Numbered from the stretch's first letter, positions 1-12,490 are shown. The stretch: DNA of 64,000 nt from Dioscorea cayenensis subsp. rotundata (GCF_009730915.1 NC_052474.1:159501-223500), one strand, 5' to 3'. A program made the numbers and translations. The notes: generated by a model not told the origin, from the letters alone.

Positions 1-1422
1 CCCTAAAGCCCTATATCGGATGTTCTAATTAAAGTAGACAAATCCCCGTATAGACTGGGTTGGATAATCACAACTTGTCAATGAGATATATAATAAGTGA
101 AGGCCCTTCCCTGCCTTGCCTTCTGTTGCCTTCCTTCTTGATACCAGGCCATCAGCATCAAACAGCCTGGGCCAGTGGGCTTCATCTTTTAGATTTAGTC
201 CTAGTTATAGTTTAGGTTATTTGGGCTACCTTGCATTACACCTGCTTTGGACTGTTATGAATGATATATATATATATTTTGATGAAGTGGAAGAATCACA
301 AATGCATTAATAAAAAATCAAGTACAAAGAGAGCATACAGAAAAACTCCACTAGAAGTGAACAAAAAAACACATATAGACAAAGACAAAAGAAGCTCGAC
401 ATGAACCAAGAAAACACACTGAGACACAGGGGGAGGAGAGAGACTCCTCCAAGACTTAGAACAACAAATGCTATACTTTCAACTCTTTATTCCTCTTCTC
501 GTGCTTGATTTACATGAATGAAAAATCTTTAGATAAATAAAAAGATATTGATAAAAAAAAAAAAAATCCGAGAGCCGTCAATGTAGTTCAAAGTAAGATT
601 CAGTTTTCCTGCTCAGGTAAAATTGAATATGGAAAGATTAAGAAAAACGAAATTTATGGATTGAGTTTCTGCTCTTACGTCTGCAATAAAAGGGTGAGTG
701 TTTTATTCTTTTTCTCAATTAAAGATAGAATGTTCCTCTTGTTATTTATCTTTTCTGTCGTAGAAGATTGGGCAGCTATTTATGCACGTCTGCGGTCTGC
801 CCATCTGATACAAATAGTGGGTCTGGAAATGTCATAACAATTGAGGAGCTATTTTACTGCATCACCACCCCTTTAAATTGGTTAAAATTTCTATGCATTT
901 GAGAAAATGCTTCAAAAGTTCAAAAGTTTTTTTTTTAAAAAAATTATAAGATATATATATATATCTAGAGAGAGAGAGACACACACACTTGTAGCTCTAT
1001 GGCTGATGAGATAAATCAATAATTCGCTGTATATGATGATTCCTTGGGCCAACGGCTGGCCATTCCTCCCCGACCTTTATAAACAAAACAACAAAATACT
1101 TCAATATCATATATTTATATAGAGAGAAACAAAAAAAAAAGTGCAAAAGTTTTTTTAAAAAAAAAACAGAGAAAGAAAGAAAGAAAGATATTACATTACA
1201 AGCATTGATTCGCTTCATCAAGCCACCAACTCAAACAACCTTTACAAACCTGCCCCAACCCCAAACCGGGAATCTCGAGATAAAAAGAAAAAAACCCGGT
1301 GAAAAAAAAAAAAAAAATTTAAAAGAAGAAGAAGAAGAAAGATAAGATTAAGAATCTAAGATAGTAGAAGATTATTGAATTTTCTATGTGGGTTTAATAA
1401 ATTCATTAAAATAGGAGTAGGT
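1..1422. other. Intergenic, AT-rich, no gene seen
   Basis: No coding region with recognisable homology. The stretch contains A/T homopolymers, an (AT)n tract near 951-965, short GA and CA runs near 967-988, and AAG-type repeats near 1170-1190 and 1325-1340. It lies downstream of the minus-strand gene ending at 1423, so its right-hand part probably holds that gene's 3' UTR. Confidence 0.6.
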
Positions 1423-2325
1423 CTAGAGTCTGTAGATGATGAGGAAGCAGGGAAGTACGGCACGTGAGTCGAAGACGAGGAGCTCGCCTCGGGCCGAGGA
1501 AACTGACTCGAACCGCCCGCTAGGTTCGCACGTACCGGACCTGACCCGGCCAGCAATGACTCGGCAGACTAGCATGGACCGCCTCCCGCTCCCGCCGCCT
1601 ACGCTCTCGTGGGCCCCGCCGCTGCCCGCGAAAGTACGGATCCCTCCGGTCGAGCAGGCAACCACGCGGGCATCATAGATTACATCATCGGCGGTAGCGG
1701 CGGCGGCGACGGCGACGGCTGAGGCGGAAGATGAAGGCGGGGCGCATTGAAACCGCATCATCTCGTTGCCATCGGCGGCACAGCGACCATCGTTGGCCCC
1801 CTCAGCCATTCCTTGGACTGCAGCGCGGTAGTCCTCGAAGCGGGAGACGGTGCGGGTAGGGTTATGGACCCGAAAGAGCATCTCGATCTCGCCGGGGAAA
1901 GGAGTGCCACGAGACGACCAGCTGGAGGCGAAGATAATCTCGACGACGCGACGTGAAGAGTGTCCTGCGGGGAGCTCCGTGAGAGTGGGAAGGGACTTGG
2001 GGGGAGGGACGGTGGCAAGCGACCTGGGATTGGGATTGGGATTGGGGCGCTTGGGGCGTTTGGGATTTGGATGATGGGCATTCGTGGAAGAGGGTGGTTT
2101 AACTTTTTTGGTGGGAGGAGGAGGAGGGGGATGTTTGGGGAAGAGAAGGACGACATCTTGGAGAGTGTGAGAAGGGTTGCCGCAGGTGATGGGAAGGAGG
2201 ATGGACATAGATGGCTTCTTTTTTATGGGGTTTGTGTTGGCTGAGGGTGAAGGTGATGTAGTGGAGACGACGTCGTCGAGGGCATTAGATATGCATTGAA
2301 GGGATTTGACCCACCCAGTGGCCAT
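1423..2325 (-). CDS. C2H2-like / PARP-fold-related plant protein (intronless)
   Basis: Single-exon gene of 300 aa when started at the ATG at 2323-2325 (protein begins MATGWVKSLQCISNALDDVV). An in-frame ATG 13 codons upstream exists, but it adds only a low-complexity His/Leu stretch from an ATGCAA repeat, so I prefer the inner start. The first ~100 residues are basic and Pro-rich. The C-terminal half matches the conserved region of Arabidopsis C2H2-like proteins of the At1g75710/At1g62520 type: LTELPAGHSSRRVVEIIF, a DGRCAADGNEMMRFQCAP stretch, GGIRTFAGSGGAHESVGGG, then RRSMLVCRVIAGRV and a terminal LLVFDSRAVLPCFLIIYRL. Family members often have one C2H2 finger before this block; none is seen here. 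The G-S-G...MLVCRVIAG pattern resembles the PARP catalytic fold, but without an obvious full catalytic triad. Biochemical function is unknown. Ser/Ala runs near residues 210-225 come from a GCC/GCG repeat. Confidence 0.82.
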   Translation of the reverse strand: MATGWVKSLQCISNALDDVVSTTSPSPSANTNPIKKKPSMSILLPITCGNPSHTLQDVVLLFPKHPPPPPPTKKVKPPSSTNAHHPNPKRPKRPNPNPNPRSLATVPPPKSLPTLTELPAGHSSRRVVEIIFASSWSSRGTPFPGEIEMLFRVHNPTRTVSRFEDYRAAVQGMAEGANDGRCAADGNEMMRFQCAPPSSSASAVAVAAAATADDVIYDARVVACSTGGIRTFAGSGGAHESVGGGSGRRSMLVCRVIAGRVRSGTCEPSGRFESVSSARGELLVFDSRAVLPCFLIIYRL

Positions 2326-2439
2326 GGAATACGAATGCAAATGCAAATGCAAATGAGGAGCCAAAGATGTATATGATGAGCCCGAGAAATGTAACCCTGA
2401 TCTCCTCCCAGGTGAGGTGAGGTGAGGTTTTCAGATTTG

Positions 2440-2482
2440 GTGCTACCTTGGCTGCTGCTGCTGTTGCTGTTGCTGTTGCTAC
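2440..2482. repeat. CTG/TTG trinucleotide repeat upstream of the C2H2-like gene
   Basis: A run of GCTGCTGCTGCTGTTGCTGTTG type lies about 120-150 bp upstream of the start codon at 2325, so it probably sits in the 5' UTR or core promoter of that minus-strand gene (as CAG/CAA on the transcript). Confidence 0.7.
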
Positions 2483-4151
2483 TGACCTCTAATTGTTAGA
2501 GGATAGGATGCATTTATGCATTTATGTAATTTATTTTATTTTATTCCCATAACATAATCTGTTTTATGTTATGGTTGGTGAACTCATTTATTTTATTTAT
2601 TAACCCTTGCTTGATTCATTTGGGTCCCATTATTTCAGACCAACCAGGGCTGGGCCTGCATAGATGCATTTGAAATATGTAAATTGTCAGAGCAGTCATC
2701 AGAGTCTGGATGGCTTATGATTGCTATTGCTATTTTGTTGATGCTTATTTATATGATATCATTTAAGGATTCAGGCAAGAGAAGAGGCAGCATCAATATC
2801 ACCTCTTTGATGTTGTTGCGACTTGCAACTCATGTGTACCAACCTGCATTACTTTCCTTTATTTATTTATTTTTAATTTAAAGCATCAAAGCACTAACCT
2901 GCATTACCATTTAAACATTTGTACTGCTTGCTTAATCGATGGAAAACACTGTGGTTGCTCTAGTTCTTATCATTTATGCTAAATTATTTCCCCACTTGTT
3001 CTCCAAGATTAACTATTAGTGTTGAATTGTCCTTAATCTTCTTAGCTTTAGCTTTTACTTTATCTTTGAACAATGACAGATTGCATTACAAACTAACTCA
3101 AAATTGATTGCGCTGGCTAGTCCAGACCCCACCAAATTTGGATTTTGGGAACCATCCTCACGTTCGCTTCATCATATCTTTATGTCTCTACACTCTGTAC
3201 GTGGAGCTCCATTCTTCAGTGATAATCAGACAAATAAATGAATTTATTTAAAAACCCACTAAAAATTTATAAAATGTTTCTTGAAGCCATTTCTTTATTC
3301 TCAGTTGAGTGTTAAATCATTTTCTTACATCCTACCAAGTGTGTTTTATAATTTTATTGAATGGAAAAAAAAAAGGAACAAATCGAAAGGAAATTATGTC
3401 TGCAGTCAGGACAGCAGTCAAATCACAACCAACAAAGTTGATTTAGAGAGAAAAAAAAAAACCACACATGTTGACATCACAACAAACTCACTTCATTGTA
3501 ATTCAAGGAGACAATAAACCACCTGTCTAAAGGACAATTAAGGGGTGCAGCTGCCATAATTCTTCTACAAAAGGTAGTCTGTTGGAAGAAGCCAAGGAGT
3601 ATCTTATTAAGACAGTGGATTCATTCTGATGTTGGACCTAACTAATTGGAAGTTTGTTCTTTTTTTCCTTCAGCTTAAGAACCAAGTAAATTAATTAGTT
3701 GGATTGTTTTTACTAATCCTGATCCATCATAGCTAGAATGACAAGCATCATACTTTGTTGGTCATTCCCCTTCGAAGCAAGGTTATATGCACAGGCATGA
3801 TGATGTATGACTAAAAAAAAAAAAACACTAACAAGGTCGTCTGCACACAGGCTAAGCTACAACAACTGATGTTGACTTAATTTGTCACACTTGTAAGATG
3901 AAGGAAGCATGAAGACGCGCAATGAATGAATGAATGAATGAATGAATCAGTATGTATATTTGCATATATAATAAAATAAAATACAATAAGGTATTGTGAG
4001 TAATACTGTAATACTCCTACATGATCAATGAGATTCAAATGTGTGGAATTTTGAATTTGAAGATACACTACACTGTAAACGAGGTTGAGAACCAGAAAGA
4101 AAGAGATTTTATTTGAAGGTTGGGACTTGGGTGGGTAAATTGCATGCTACT

Positions 4152-4185
4152 GGTGGATGTTGGATGTTGGATGTTGGATGTTGTT
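4152..4185. repeat. GGATGTT minisatellite, about 4 units
   Basis: The 7-bp unit GGATGTT is repeated about four times in tandem, immediately before a CTG microsatellite. The two arrays lie within 60 bp of each other. Confidence 0.85.
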
Positions 4186-4210
4186 GGTGGGCAGGCTTTG
4201 TTCACCCACG

Positions 4211-4211
<1 letters not shown>

Positions 4212-4244
<33 letters not shown>
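4212..4244. repeat. (CTG)11 microsatellite
   Basis: Eleven uninterrupted CTG units. Depending on frame, open frames across it read poly-Cys, poly-Ala or poly-Leu, but none belongs to a recognisable protein. Confidence 0.95.
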
Positions 4245-4245
<1 letters not shown>

Positions 4246-6989
4246 CTTGTGCAACCAAGAGATTATAAATTACGCTCAGCTTTCAGCTTTGGCGGCCCCC
4301 GGGGTCCCCCTCATCTCTCTCTTTAGTTTTTACCTCTCCCAAGCGTGCTCCTTGGGACCGGTTGTGCCTCTTATTTTTACTCTCTCTTCTCCTCTTCCTT
4401 CTTTGCCTCTTGATCTCTGTGTATGTTTCAAGTGCTGGTGATGATGATGATACTAATGCTTTAACTGCCTGGTGAAATCTATGCTTTCAATCATTCTAAT
4501 TGCCACTCTTAACAACTCTCTTTTGTTTTTCTTCAATACCAATAAAGAAAGACCCCCTCTTTAGTTTTGGATTTTGAGGGCCTTTAATCATGTCTTAGCC
4601 ACAGTCTGAGTATTTTTAGGAAATGAAATTATGAACAACACCAGCATGCATGTACTCTAATCCACTTCAATATAAACATATATATATATATATATATATC
4701 CTTATTTGACCATGGCTTCTCTGCTTTTGACTCGGCTCAGCCTTTTATCTTTCCATCAATCCATCTATCAATATAATCTCAGGCAACCAACCCAACCAGT
4801 TCTGAATCCAATTATTTTAAAAATTGTTCTCTAAAGCTGCTTACTTGCATGCTAAGTGCTATACGGTACTACTTTTAACTTTAGAACCAGACACTGGAAA
4901 CAGATTACAGCAGCTGTTGTTGAATTAATTAACCAGTAAGAAAAAAAAAATCATCAGGTTTCAAACAACAAAGCCATAATGACGCTAATTTAAATTAGTC
5001 AGTCAGTCAGTCAGTCTTAAACTCTAAATATGAGATCTGAGAGCATCTTAAAAGAATGATTACTTCCTGAAACACCGGATTAGCCAAAGGATGCAAGTTA
5101 AGGGTCCAAATGTCCAATAGTATCTCGGACAAAGTGGCCCCACCATGTCCCGAGACATGGAAACATGCGAATGAATCACTATATAGGATCCTAATAACCG
5201 GGTTAACAAATAAATGAAATAATTGAAAGTTGAAGAAATATAGACCAGAATAAAATAATAAAAAAAAAATAGGAATCTCTCCACTCCTGGTCACATCCCA
5301 TCCATCATCATTAATGGAGAGAAATCATGCATTGAAATACGACAAGATAAATGCATGTTTTCTTCAAATTGTGCTATTTTATTATTGCATTCATGAACCA
5401 AATGACGAATAAATCTTAAATAAAGAAGTTCGGCCATTTCTTTTCAAGTCGCTTGGGTAGTAATGCTAATTAATGCTGCCATTATGCTTGCAATATTTTA
5501 TCATATGATTAATTTCACTGACCTTAAATAATAATAATGATAAGGAAAAAAGCCCAGCTAATTAAATCGGTCATGAAGGACTTTGGTCAGAAATGGCTTT
5601 CATTGAAGGAGAAGGTGCACAATTTGACGCGACTAAGATTTGCCACCACCAGCAGTTATTACAGTTATTAACAGTTGTTTCAGACTATCATACAAGAATC
5701 ACCCATCACAAAGAATACAAAAAGGAAAAAAATGAAGGGCACAAGTATGGTAGTTGATCTCACAACACATGACAATGCACATGGCCATGATATTAAAGAA
5801 GCAAGAAAGCCAGGAAAAAACACTTTAATGCTCCATATATACAAGTTCCAATAATGCAATATCATATATTATGTATATATATATAGATGCCATTCCAGTC
5901 TGGTCTAATTTAGATGAATGATGCATGGTTGAGAGTGAAGCCTCCTGCTTCCTGCCTGCCCTCATGTATGTACATGCAGCTAGCATTACCACAGCTTCTG
6001 TCATCCTGAATCCTGTGCCTGACAGTCACAGATATATATATATAATGCTACTTGTTTGTTTGGCCCTCAATTCATGCCACTTAATTAATATTGAGCATGC
6101 CACACAGTTGGTCCTACCAACCCATTTTATGATCAAGTCAGTTTCAATATCCAAGAATTCAAAATAATTGATGAAATTGGCCTTTGTGTCATGCACACCT
6201 CTGATGACACTGTTATGATTCATTGGGATATGTATCTCATAAATAGCTTATGAGAGCTTATCCCAACGCAAAGAGGAAATAAAAACTAAAATGGGGGGAG
6301 AAGAGAGGAAGAGAGTGCAGGGTAGAAGAACATCGAAGGATGCCCTGTTCTCTCATGGTTGGGAGATTGTGTTGATCTCTCAAAATTGTAATCGGTGTAC
6401 AGCATTGTTGAGCTCTTGCTGTGTCATCTTATTTTCCTGTTGAGATTTAGCTATTGTTCTTAATAGCAGTAGTTGGATGCTTGTTGATGAATGTGGAATG
6501 GTCTGTGGAGAAGTTGGTGCGTTATATTGTTCTGCATATTACAATGAGGTGCCTTTTATTTGCTTTGAATAGTACATTGAGGAGTAACGAACTTCACTGC
6601 ATGTGTGATGGTAGTTGAGTGTCAGCATTGATTGATATTAGCTGCTCCTTGAGTGCATTTGTGTAGATTCATTACAAGCGCTTGTCTTATTTGTCCAAAA
6701 AAGAAATATATATATATATATATGGTCTTTGTGATTACAAATATATCAAAGAGTGTGTATGTACAGTACATGCAATGTAAAAAGCAATGCAACATTATGT
6801 AAAATAAAATAGCTGCAAAGTAGTAATTCGGGATAAAGGTAAAATAAAAAAGAGTAAAATTATTTGTTTCCAATCTAATTGATACCTGGTGCATATTAAC
6901 AAAGTTTAAGAAAGCAATTCATGGAGGTGCAACAATCCAATTCAACGATGTTTAAGTAGGCTGAATTCCATGAACAACAACGCCACCAT

Positions 6990-7235
6990 TTTGTATTCAT
7001 GTTTTTTTGACAAGAGGAACATGCAGCCCGAAGACCCTGCTAAATCGTCAGAGACGTGCACAAATCTTAGTGAAGCAAGTGGGGACGGGGTCCGAACACA
7101 CATGGGCACTGGGACCACCCGCACACAACCACTGCTCACATCTCTCAGAAATGTGCCCTCAACCGAGAATCAAACTCTTATCGTGAAGAGATCTATTAAC
7201 GACCCATATACAAATAGACCATTTGATCATTGACA
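6990..7235 (-). mobile_element. Possible tRNA-derived SINE relic
   Basis: On the minus strand a B-box-like AGTTTGATTCTCGG (around 7157-7175) lies downstream of a weak A-box-like region near 7190-7225. About 150 bp of non-coding body follows and an A-rich stretch (AAAAAAAC) lies near 7005. The layout is that of a tRNA-related SINE. The boxes are imperfect and I saw no target duplication. Confidence 0.3.
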
Positions 7236-8072
7236 TTTTTTGTATTCATGTTGAACAAATGTGTGGATAGCTAAAAAAACCGCTTCTCCTTGTTAAGTTT
7301 TAGACTTTGAAAGACAAGCAAAATAACAATTCTCGTGCCAGTGCCAGTGCTAATGCCAGAGGGACTCAAAGGATCTTCAATATTGCTTTCATGTTTATAT
7401 CTCATATTAATATGAATATGCGATCAATCATCCTGCCGCCGATGCCATCAGATTTTGTCTATTAACAGTCTTTTTGTGTACACACACACACAAGTCCAAT
7501 GACAAAGAAAAATTGAAGGATTGAATGACTTTATGATCTTACTGTTCCTGTCATCTTTCCAATTTGGTTGTCAGATAACAACAGTATTCCACTTGTGGCT
7601 TGCACTTGCCTCTTTAACATCTTAACAATTGTACGATTTACTTACTTGTACACCATAGGATGCAGAAATTAATAGCTAGTGCTGAATCAAGAGCTTATAA
7701 CAGACACAAAGTAAGATAGATTGTCCAATGCTGAATGAAGGGTTGACTCATAGACATATTATACTTGAATTCAACTTCCTTCTTGGTTTCAGCAATTTGC
7801 TTGATCCCTCCAAAGGCTAAGTCAAACTATAGGAAAACAAAAAGAGAAAAAACAAAAGAAGAAAAAAAGAAGAAAAATAATTAAGAGAACCTTCCCAATC
7901 CCCATTGGAGGATAAAACAGAAAATTACACCATTTTTCTTCATGATCCAATGTCTAATGTAGAGACATCAACTTCTTGCTGCAGCAAAACGCAGATGGAC
8001 AACCCTCTCTGATGATATACATATCTATATATCATTAATCTCTTCCACAGCCTAAAGACACGGTAATTACCA

Positions 8073-11000
8073 TCAGCGTGACTCCACAAGTATGTACAAT
8101 GGTTTATCCCTTAACCTTTCACGACCCTGCACCAAATAACATCCACCTCTGTTTAACATCCTCCATTTTCCTTGCTTGATAAATTGAGCACTATATTGTT
8201 CTCACACAAAAATCAATTCAAATCAGGAACATATATATATATATATATATATGTATGTATAATAAACATAGGAACAAGTTGTAGTGAATTGCATGGAGAA
8301 AAATGGATGCCAAGGGAGACAAGGAGAGATAAAAACAAAATAAGCATACTAAACACACCTTGAGTTCAGGAAGCTCAATGACACATGCACATTCAACCAC
8401 TTCAGCCCCAACCCGCTCTAGATGAAAGAAACAAGTACCGTAGGTTATAAAAGCTGCATGACTCAAGTTGCAGGAATAATAAATTTAACAAGTTAAAATG
8501 CAAATACATAGATTTAAGGAAACTGAAACCCAAACAATACAATCAACGATCAAGCTAAATGGCATGCTGGTGTAATAATAATGATTTCCCAAATGAATAA
8601 GAAGCATAAATATAGCTGCAGAACAAGAGAATATCAGTAGGTAATGCACCTATTAAACTAATGGCCGCACAAAGCGTTCCACCAGTTGCAACCAAATCAT
8701 CAACTACCAAAACACGCTCCCCAGGTTGAACTGCCCCTACATGCATTTCAAGGCAATCTGTTCCATATTCCAGATCATACTTTTCTGCAATCACTTCACC
8801 TGAAAATTTTCATTCACGAGACTCATAAGCCAATAGTTGCTCTAACAAGAGCTTTATTAAAAGGAAAATGTAAATCAAACACAAGATACAGGAAAACGAT
8901 TCTGGCAAACCCATGAAGCAAGCAACCTAGCCTAATTTTTTTTTTTTAAAAAAAAAAACTTGTGCAATTCTAACACAAGTTCTACTAACGTAAGCTTTTC
9001 AAATAACCCATATCAAACAGTGCATGCCTGAATATTTATCTTCCTTAAAATAGATCATTAAAACCCAACTCAACCTTGACAATCATTGTGCATAAAAAGA
9101 GAAATCATCAAGCAGAACTCAATATTTTGAAAGGAAAAAAATCATCATACCCGGCAACTTTCTCGGTTTTCTCAGTGGGACAAACTTTGCACCAATAGCT
9201 AGTGCAATGGGTGATCCAAATATGAAGCCTCTAGCCTCAATTCCTAAGAAACTCAAACCATCACCAAGTTAGTCATAACAATAATAACAGCATCCCCTAG
9301 AATAGTAAGAATGATATGGCTAGAAACAGCCAAACACCAAACATATAAATTATGAACACCAGCACCATTGCCCTCCATATGGAACTCCCAAGTATAGTGT
9401 ACAGGTGTCAAAATTTCTTCCTAATTTAAACATGCCGCAGCCTTTACAAAACTTTTTTTTTCTTTTTTTTATTAACTTTCCAGTCTTAGTCCCTATGAAT
9501 GAACTCAGCCCCTCTGCTCATCACAAAGGAATAGGGGAAAGATATACACAAGAACGAGATGGTTTCATCTTCCACTTTGTTTTGTTTTCCTTTTTTCCCA
9601 ATTTAGCCGTTACTTGGATTAGATTGATAGTGAGAATCAAATCAGATACAATGGTCATCAACAGCAATAAGTTTGTCAACATGATGCAAAAATGTGCAAT
9701 TCAACTTAATGACAACATTAAAATGACTAAAGCGCTTGAACCCCCATAAAACAAGTTCCCCATTCATGTAAGGGAGATGAGGTTAGCTAACATCAAAGTT
9801 TTATATGTCATCAAGAATTATTTGGCTCGGTGCTCAAAGCTGTACAGATTCAGCACCTCACAGGTTTCAAATGCTTTGCTTATAGTGCATAACACACTAA
9901 TAAACACTATAGATGATTTATGGTGTTAATAAGTGCAACCTAACACCCATTTCAAAGGCAAATATTTAAAGTAGGACCGCTGGAAGTGGAGGTACAGTGC
10001 CACCACTAAAAGCATCAGTGGTATGAGACATCTAAATCACTAAACACTTCCCCAATAGGATTAGAGAAAGACGTGTTAATGATCGAGCTAAAGCATAAAT
10101 GAAATATACTGATAAATAATAAGAGACCATTAATATGTAGTAATATGTAAAAAAAGGAAAACACCTACCAGTCCTAGACAAAATTGTATCAATCTGCAAC
10201 AAGTACAGGCTGCAAAGTAGTGAATAATATATAAATATAAATACACCAAACTCATCTGTTTGTTAGTACGAGCTTCAGAAGTTTAGTGGCAATGGAACAT
10301 GATTAATGACCGTAGCACCACTGACCAAATCAAAGAAGTTGAAATGAGAGACAGAACAATGTAGATTGAAAAGCGGCCAATAAGAGAAGCAATCAATGAT
10401 CCTACTGTAACAGGGTCAACTAAAACATTGGAAAGATTGCTGCTGCAGGCCAGAATGGCAGCTTTCCCACATAGTTACATCACTGTGGGGACCGGAAAGC
10501 AACATGGACGTCTACCCACCACCTCCACAGGCCACAGCATACACACACAACAGAGGATACAAATTGAAACCACAGGCCCTAAGTCAACTAATCCAAGGCC
10601 GGACATGATAACCCAGCCACTAAGATGGCAATGCCGTCAACCCAGGCACCCTCCCACCCATTAAAAGCTTCTTTTATCTTTCCGAAAGGCGACAAACAAG
10701 CTCTTCAATTGAAATGAAGAAATCTTTATTGGCATAATTTTAAAGTGAACGGCCCCACAACCGACATGTTTAACGAAAGGGATCGGCAATAAGTATGATT
10801 ACAGACAACAAAATCTAGAATGGAGTCCACTAGATTAAGCTAAAAAAAGAATTTTAAAAAAAAAAACACTGGAAGAAGGGAAAAGAGTTCTTACCAGCCA
10901 CAACCGAGATGCCCATCCCGGTGTACCTCTCGACGAACATATCCACCACGTTCTTGAATGCTATGGGATCCAGAAGCAACGTGGTGATGTCTTGGAACAT

Positions 11001-11870
11001 AATCCCTGCAAAACCAATTATCCACTTCTCAGAAATGCCACAGTGGTGAAGCAAAGGCGTGCATATATACACAACACGGAAAGAGAGATCTGTGCAAAGA
11101 CGACAACATGGGGATAGGCAATAGGCAATAGGCAATAGGCAATAGGCAATAGGCGTGCATATATACACACACACACACTATCTATGACAAAGAGAACAGC
11201 AGCAGGTAACCACACAGAGACATTTGTCTATGTCCTCCCTCAGCTAGGCAATAGGCAATAGGCAATAGGCAATAGACAAGCGACTAACATCACGGTGAGA
11301 AAGACAAACTACTCTTCTGAAGAAAAAATGGTAAACCAACAGAAGAATTCATTCTCTTTAACCTCCTCACATCCATGATCTTGCTTGCTTTGCTCATAGA
11401 ATCACTAATAAGCATAGAAGCATACGGCCCAAAATGCAAGTGGATTGCTTTGCTGCCAATGAAATCCCCTGTTTTCCTGTACTTGTTTTTCTCGTATCGT
11501 ATCTCCTCTACTTGTACTACAATTATTTATTTATTTATTTATTTATTTCATAAATATGATTTATCCATTTTATTATAAAAACACACATACATGCATCATC
11601 AGGGAACAGATGATAATAGAAAAGTAGACGAAGAAAACAATTAAAACACTTTTGGATGATGAATGAGGTTTATCATCCTTACATAAAAATAAATAAATAA
11701 AATAAAAACACTTGAAATTGTTTGAGCTGTATTTAATAAATTAGTGGTTTATCCACTTTACTCAAAAATTATTTGAGCTGAAATTCACAAGAAAGAAGCA
11801 CATCTTTATCCATGAAATTTTATCACATGTTTTGAAATGAAAAACCAAAGGCGAAGGCAAGACCACAAAT

Positions 11871-11906
<36 letters not shown>

Positions 11907-12129
11907 GAATTCTTACCAAAAGACAAAATCTTTAAACAAATAAATAAATAAATAGAAAGGAAAACGAAGTGAAGAAGAATAGAACAGAATATGAGGGGCA
12001 GAGAAGAAATTGAAGAAAAAGGATATGCATAAGAAAGGGGGCGCTACCTGGTTTGGGGAAGTTGGGAACGACTCGTATCGAAGAAGCAATGACCTCTGCG
12101 CGGGGGTCCTTGTCCTGGAAAGCCGACAT
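8073..12129 (-). CDS. APT1: Adenine phosphoribosyltransferase (six exons)
   Basis: Converts adenine plus PRPP to AMP and pyrophosphate (purine salvage). In plants this enzyme also acts on cytokinin bases; it is usually cytosolic. Coding exons, all with GT-AG borders: 12129-12048, 11005-10895, 9243-9151, 8799-8650, 8417-8359, 8126-8073. Their sum is 549 bp, 182 aa, the normal length of the short plant isoform. The start is [20 protein letters not shown]. The PRPP-binding motif [14 protein letters not shown] is at residues 125-138; the core [20 protein letters not shown] lies in exon 3. The last exon encodes [17 protein letters not shown] and a TGA stop. Phases agree at every junction, so the gene looks intact. 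Intron 1 carries an AGGCAAT minisatellite. No plastid transit peptide is visible from this start. Confidence 0.96.
11112..11155. repeat. AGGCAAT minisatellite, block 1 (APT1 intron 1)
   Basis: Five to six tandem copies of the 7-mer AGGCAAT, flanked on both sides by copies of a segment reading AGGCGTGCATATATACACA (about 11055 and 11151). A larger duplication therefore carries the array. It lies inside intron 1 of the adenine phosphoribosyltransferase gene. Confidence 0.85.
11246..11275. repeat. AGGCAAT minisatellite, block 2 (APT1 intron 1)
   Basis: A second array of the same 7-mer, about four copies, roughly 95 bp to the right of the first and separated by a (CA)n tract and unique sequence. 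Confidence 0.85.
11874..11901. repeat. (GA)n microsatellite in APT1 intron 1
   Basis: About 13 GA dinucleotides in the large first intron of the adenine phosphoribosyltransferase gene. Confidence 0.9.
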
Positions 12130-12172
12130 TGCTCCAGAACTCACACCTTGCGTTACCCCTCTCTCCACTCTC

Positions 12173-12174
<2 letters not shown>

Positions 12175-12203
<29 letters not shown>

Positions 12204-12215
12204 TCGTGTGTGTCA
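12175..12215. repeat. (GT)n/(CA)n microsatellite in APT1 5' UTR
   Basis: An uninterrupted run of about 12 GT (CA on the transcript), slightly broken toward its right end. It starts roughly 50 bp upstream of the start codon at 12129 and downstream of the predicted TATA box, so it should lie in the transcribed leader. Confidence 0.85.
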
Positions 12216-12412
12216 AAGAACTCTGAGATCCTAATTTTAGTTGTTGTAGTAGTAGCGACAAGATGATATATATATTTATATTCAATACAAGATGATATAT
12301 GTATATATTGAAAAGAGAGAGAACGAGAAGTGATGAATAAATGATTTTGTGATTGATTGGATGAAGATGAGAGCAAGAAGAGATAGACAACGCAAGTAAG
12401 GAAAGCGGTTGG

Positions 12413-12420
12413 TATTTATA
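12413..12420 (-). promoter_or_regulatory. TATA box of the APT1 gene
   Basis: Reads TATAAATA on the minus strand within TACTGTATAAATACCAACC. It lies about 285 bp upstream of the start codon, giving a predicted leader of about 250 nt. Position and match to the plant consensus are good; transcription start was not observed. Confidence 0.65.
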
Positions 12421-12458
12421 CAGTAAAGAAGAAAGGGAAGCACTCTTCAGAGAAGTTA

Positions 12459-12460
<2 letters not shown>

Positions 12461-12488
<28 letters not shown>
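12461..12488. repeat. (AAT)n microsatellite in APT1 promoter
   Basis: About nine AAT units, roughly 45 bp upstream of the predicted TATA box. Confidence 0.9.

Positions 12489-12490
<2 letters not shown>

Larger units (their letters stand above)
2483..8072. other. Long intergenic region without recognisable genes
   Basis: No supported coding region. It holds (AT)n tracts near 4679-4700, 5875-5885 and 6706-6722, an ATGA/AATG repeat near 3921-3948, microsatellites at 4150-4244, and a possible SINE relic at 6990-7235. The short open frames here have no recognisable motif and are dominated by low-complexity sequence. Confidence 0.55.

Noticed and set aside
997..1221. Minus-strand 74-aa open frame
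   Set aside because: Translation of poly-purine and poly-A tracts; low complexity and no motif.
4120..4441. Plus-strand frames over the CTG repeat
   Set aside because: Coding appearance comes from the (CTG)11 and GGATGTT arrays; no homology or supporting splice context.
11018..11215. Minus-strand frames with repeated PIAYCLL units
   Set aside because: They are translations of the AGGCAAT array within APT1 intron 1.
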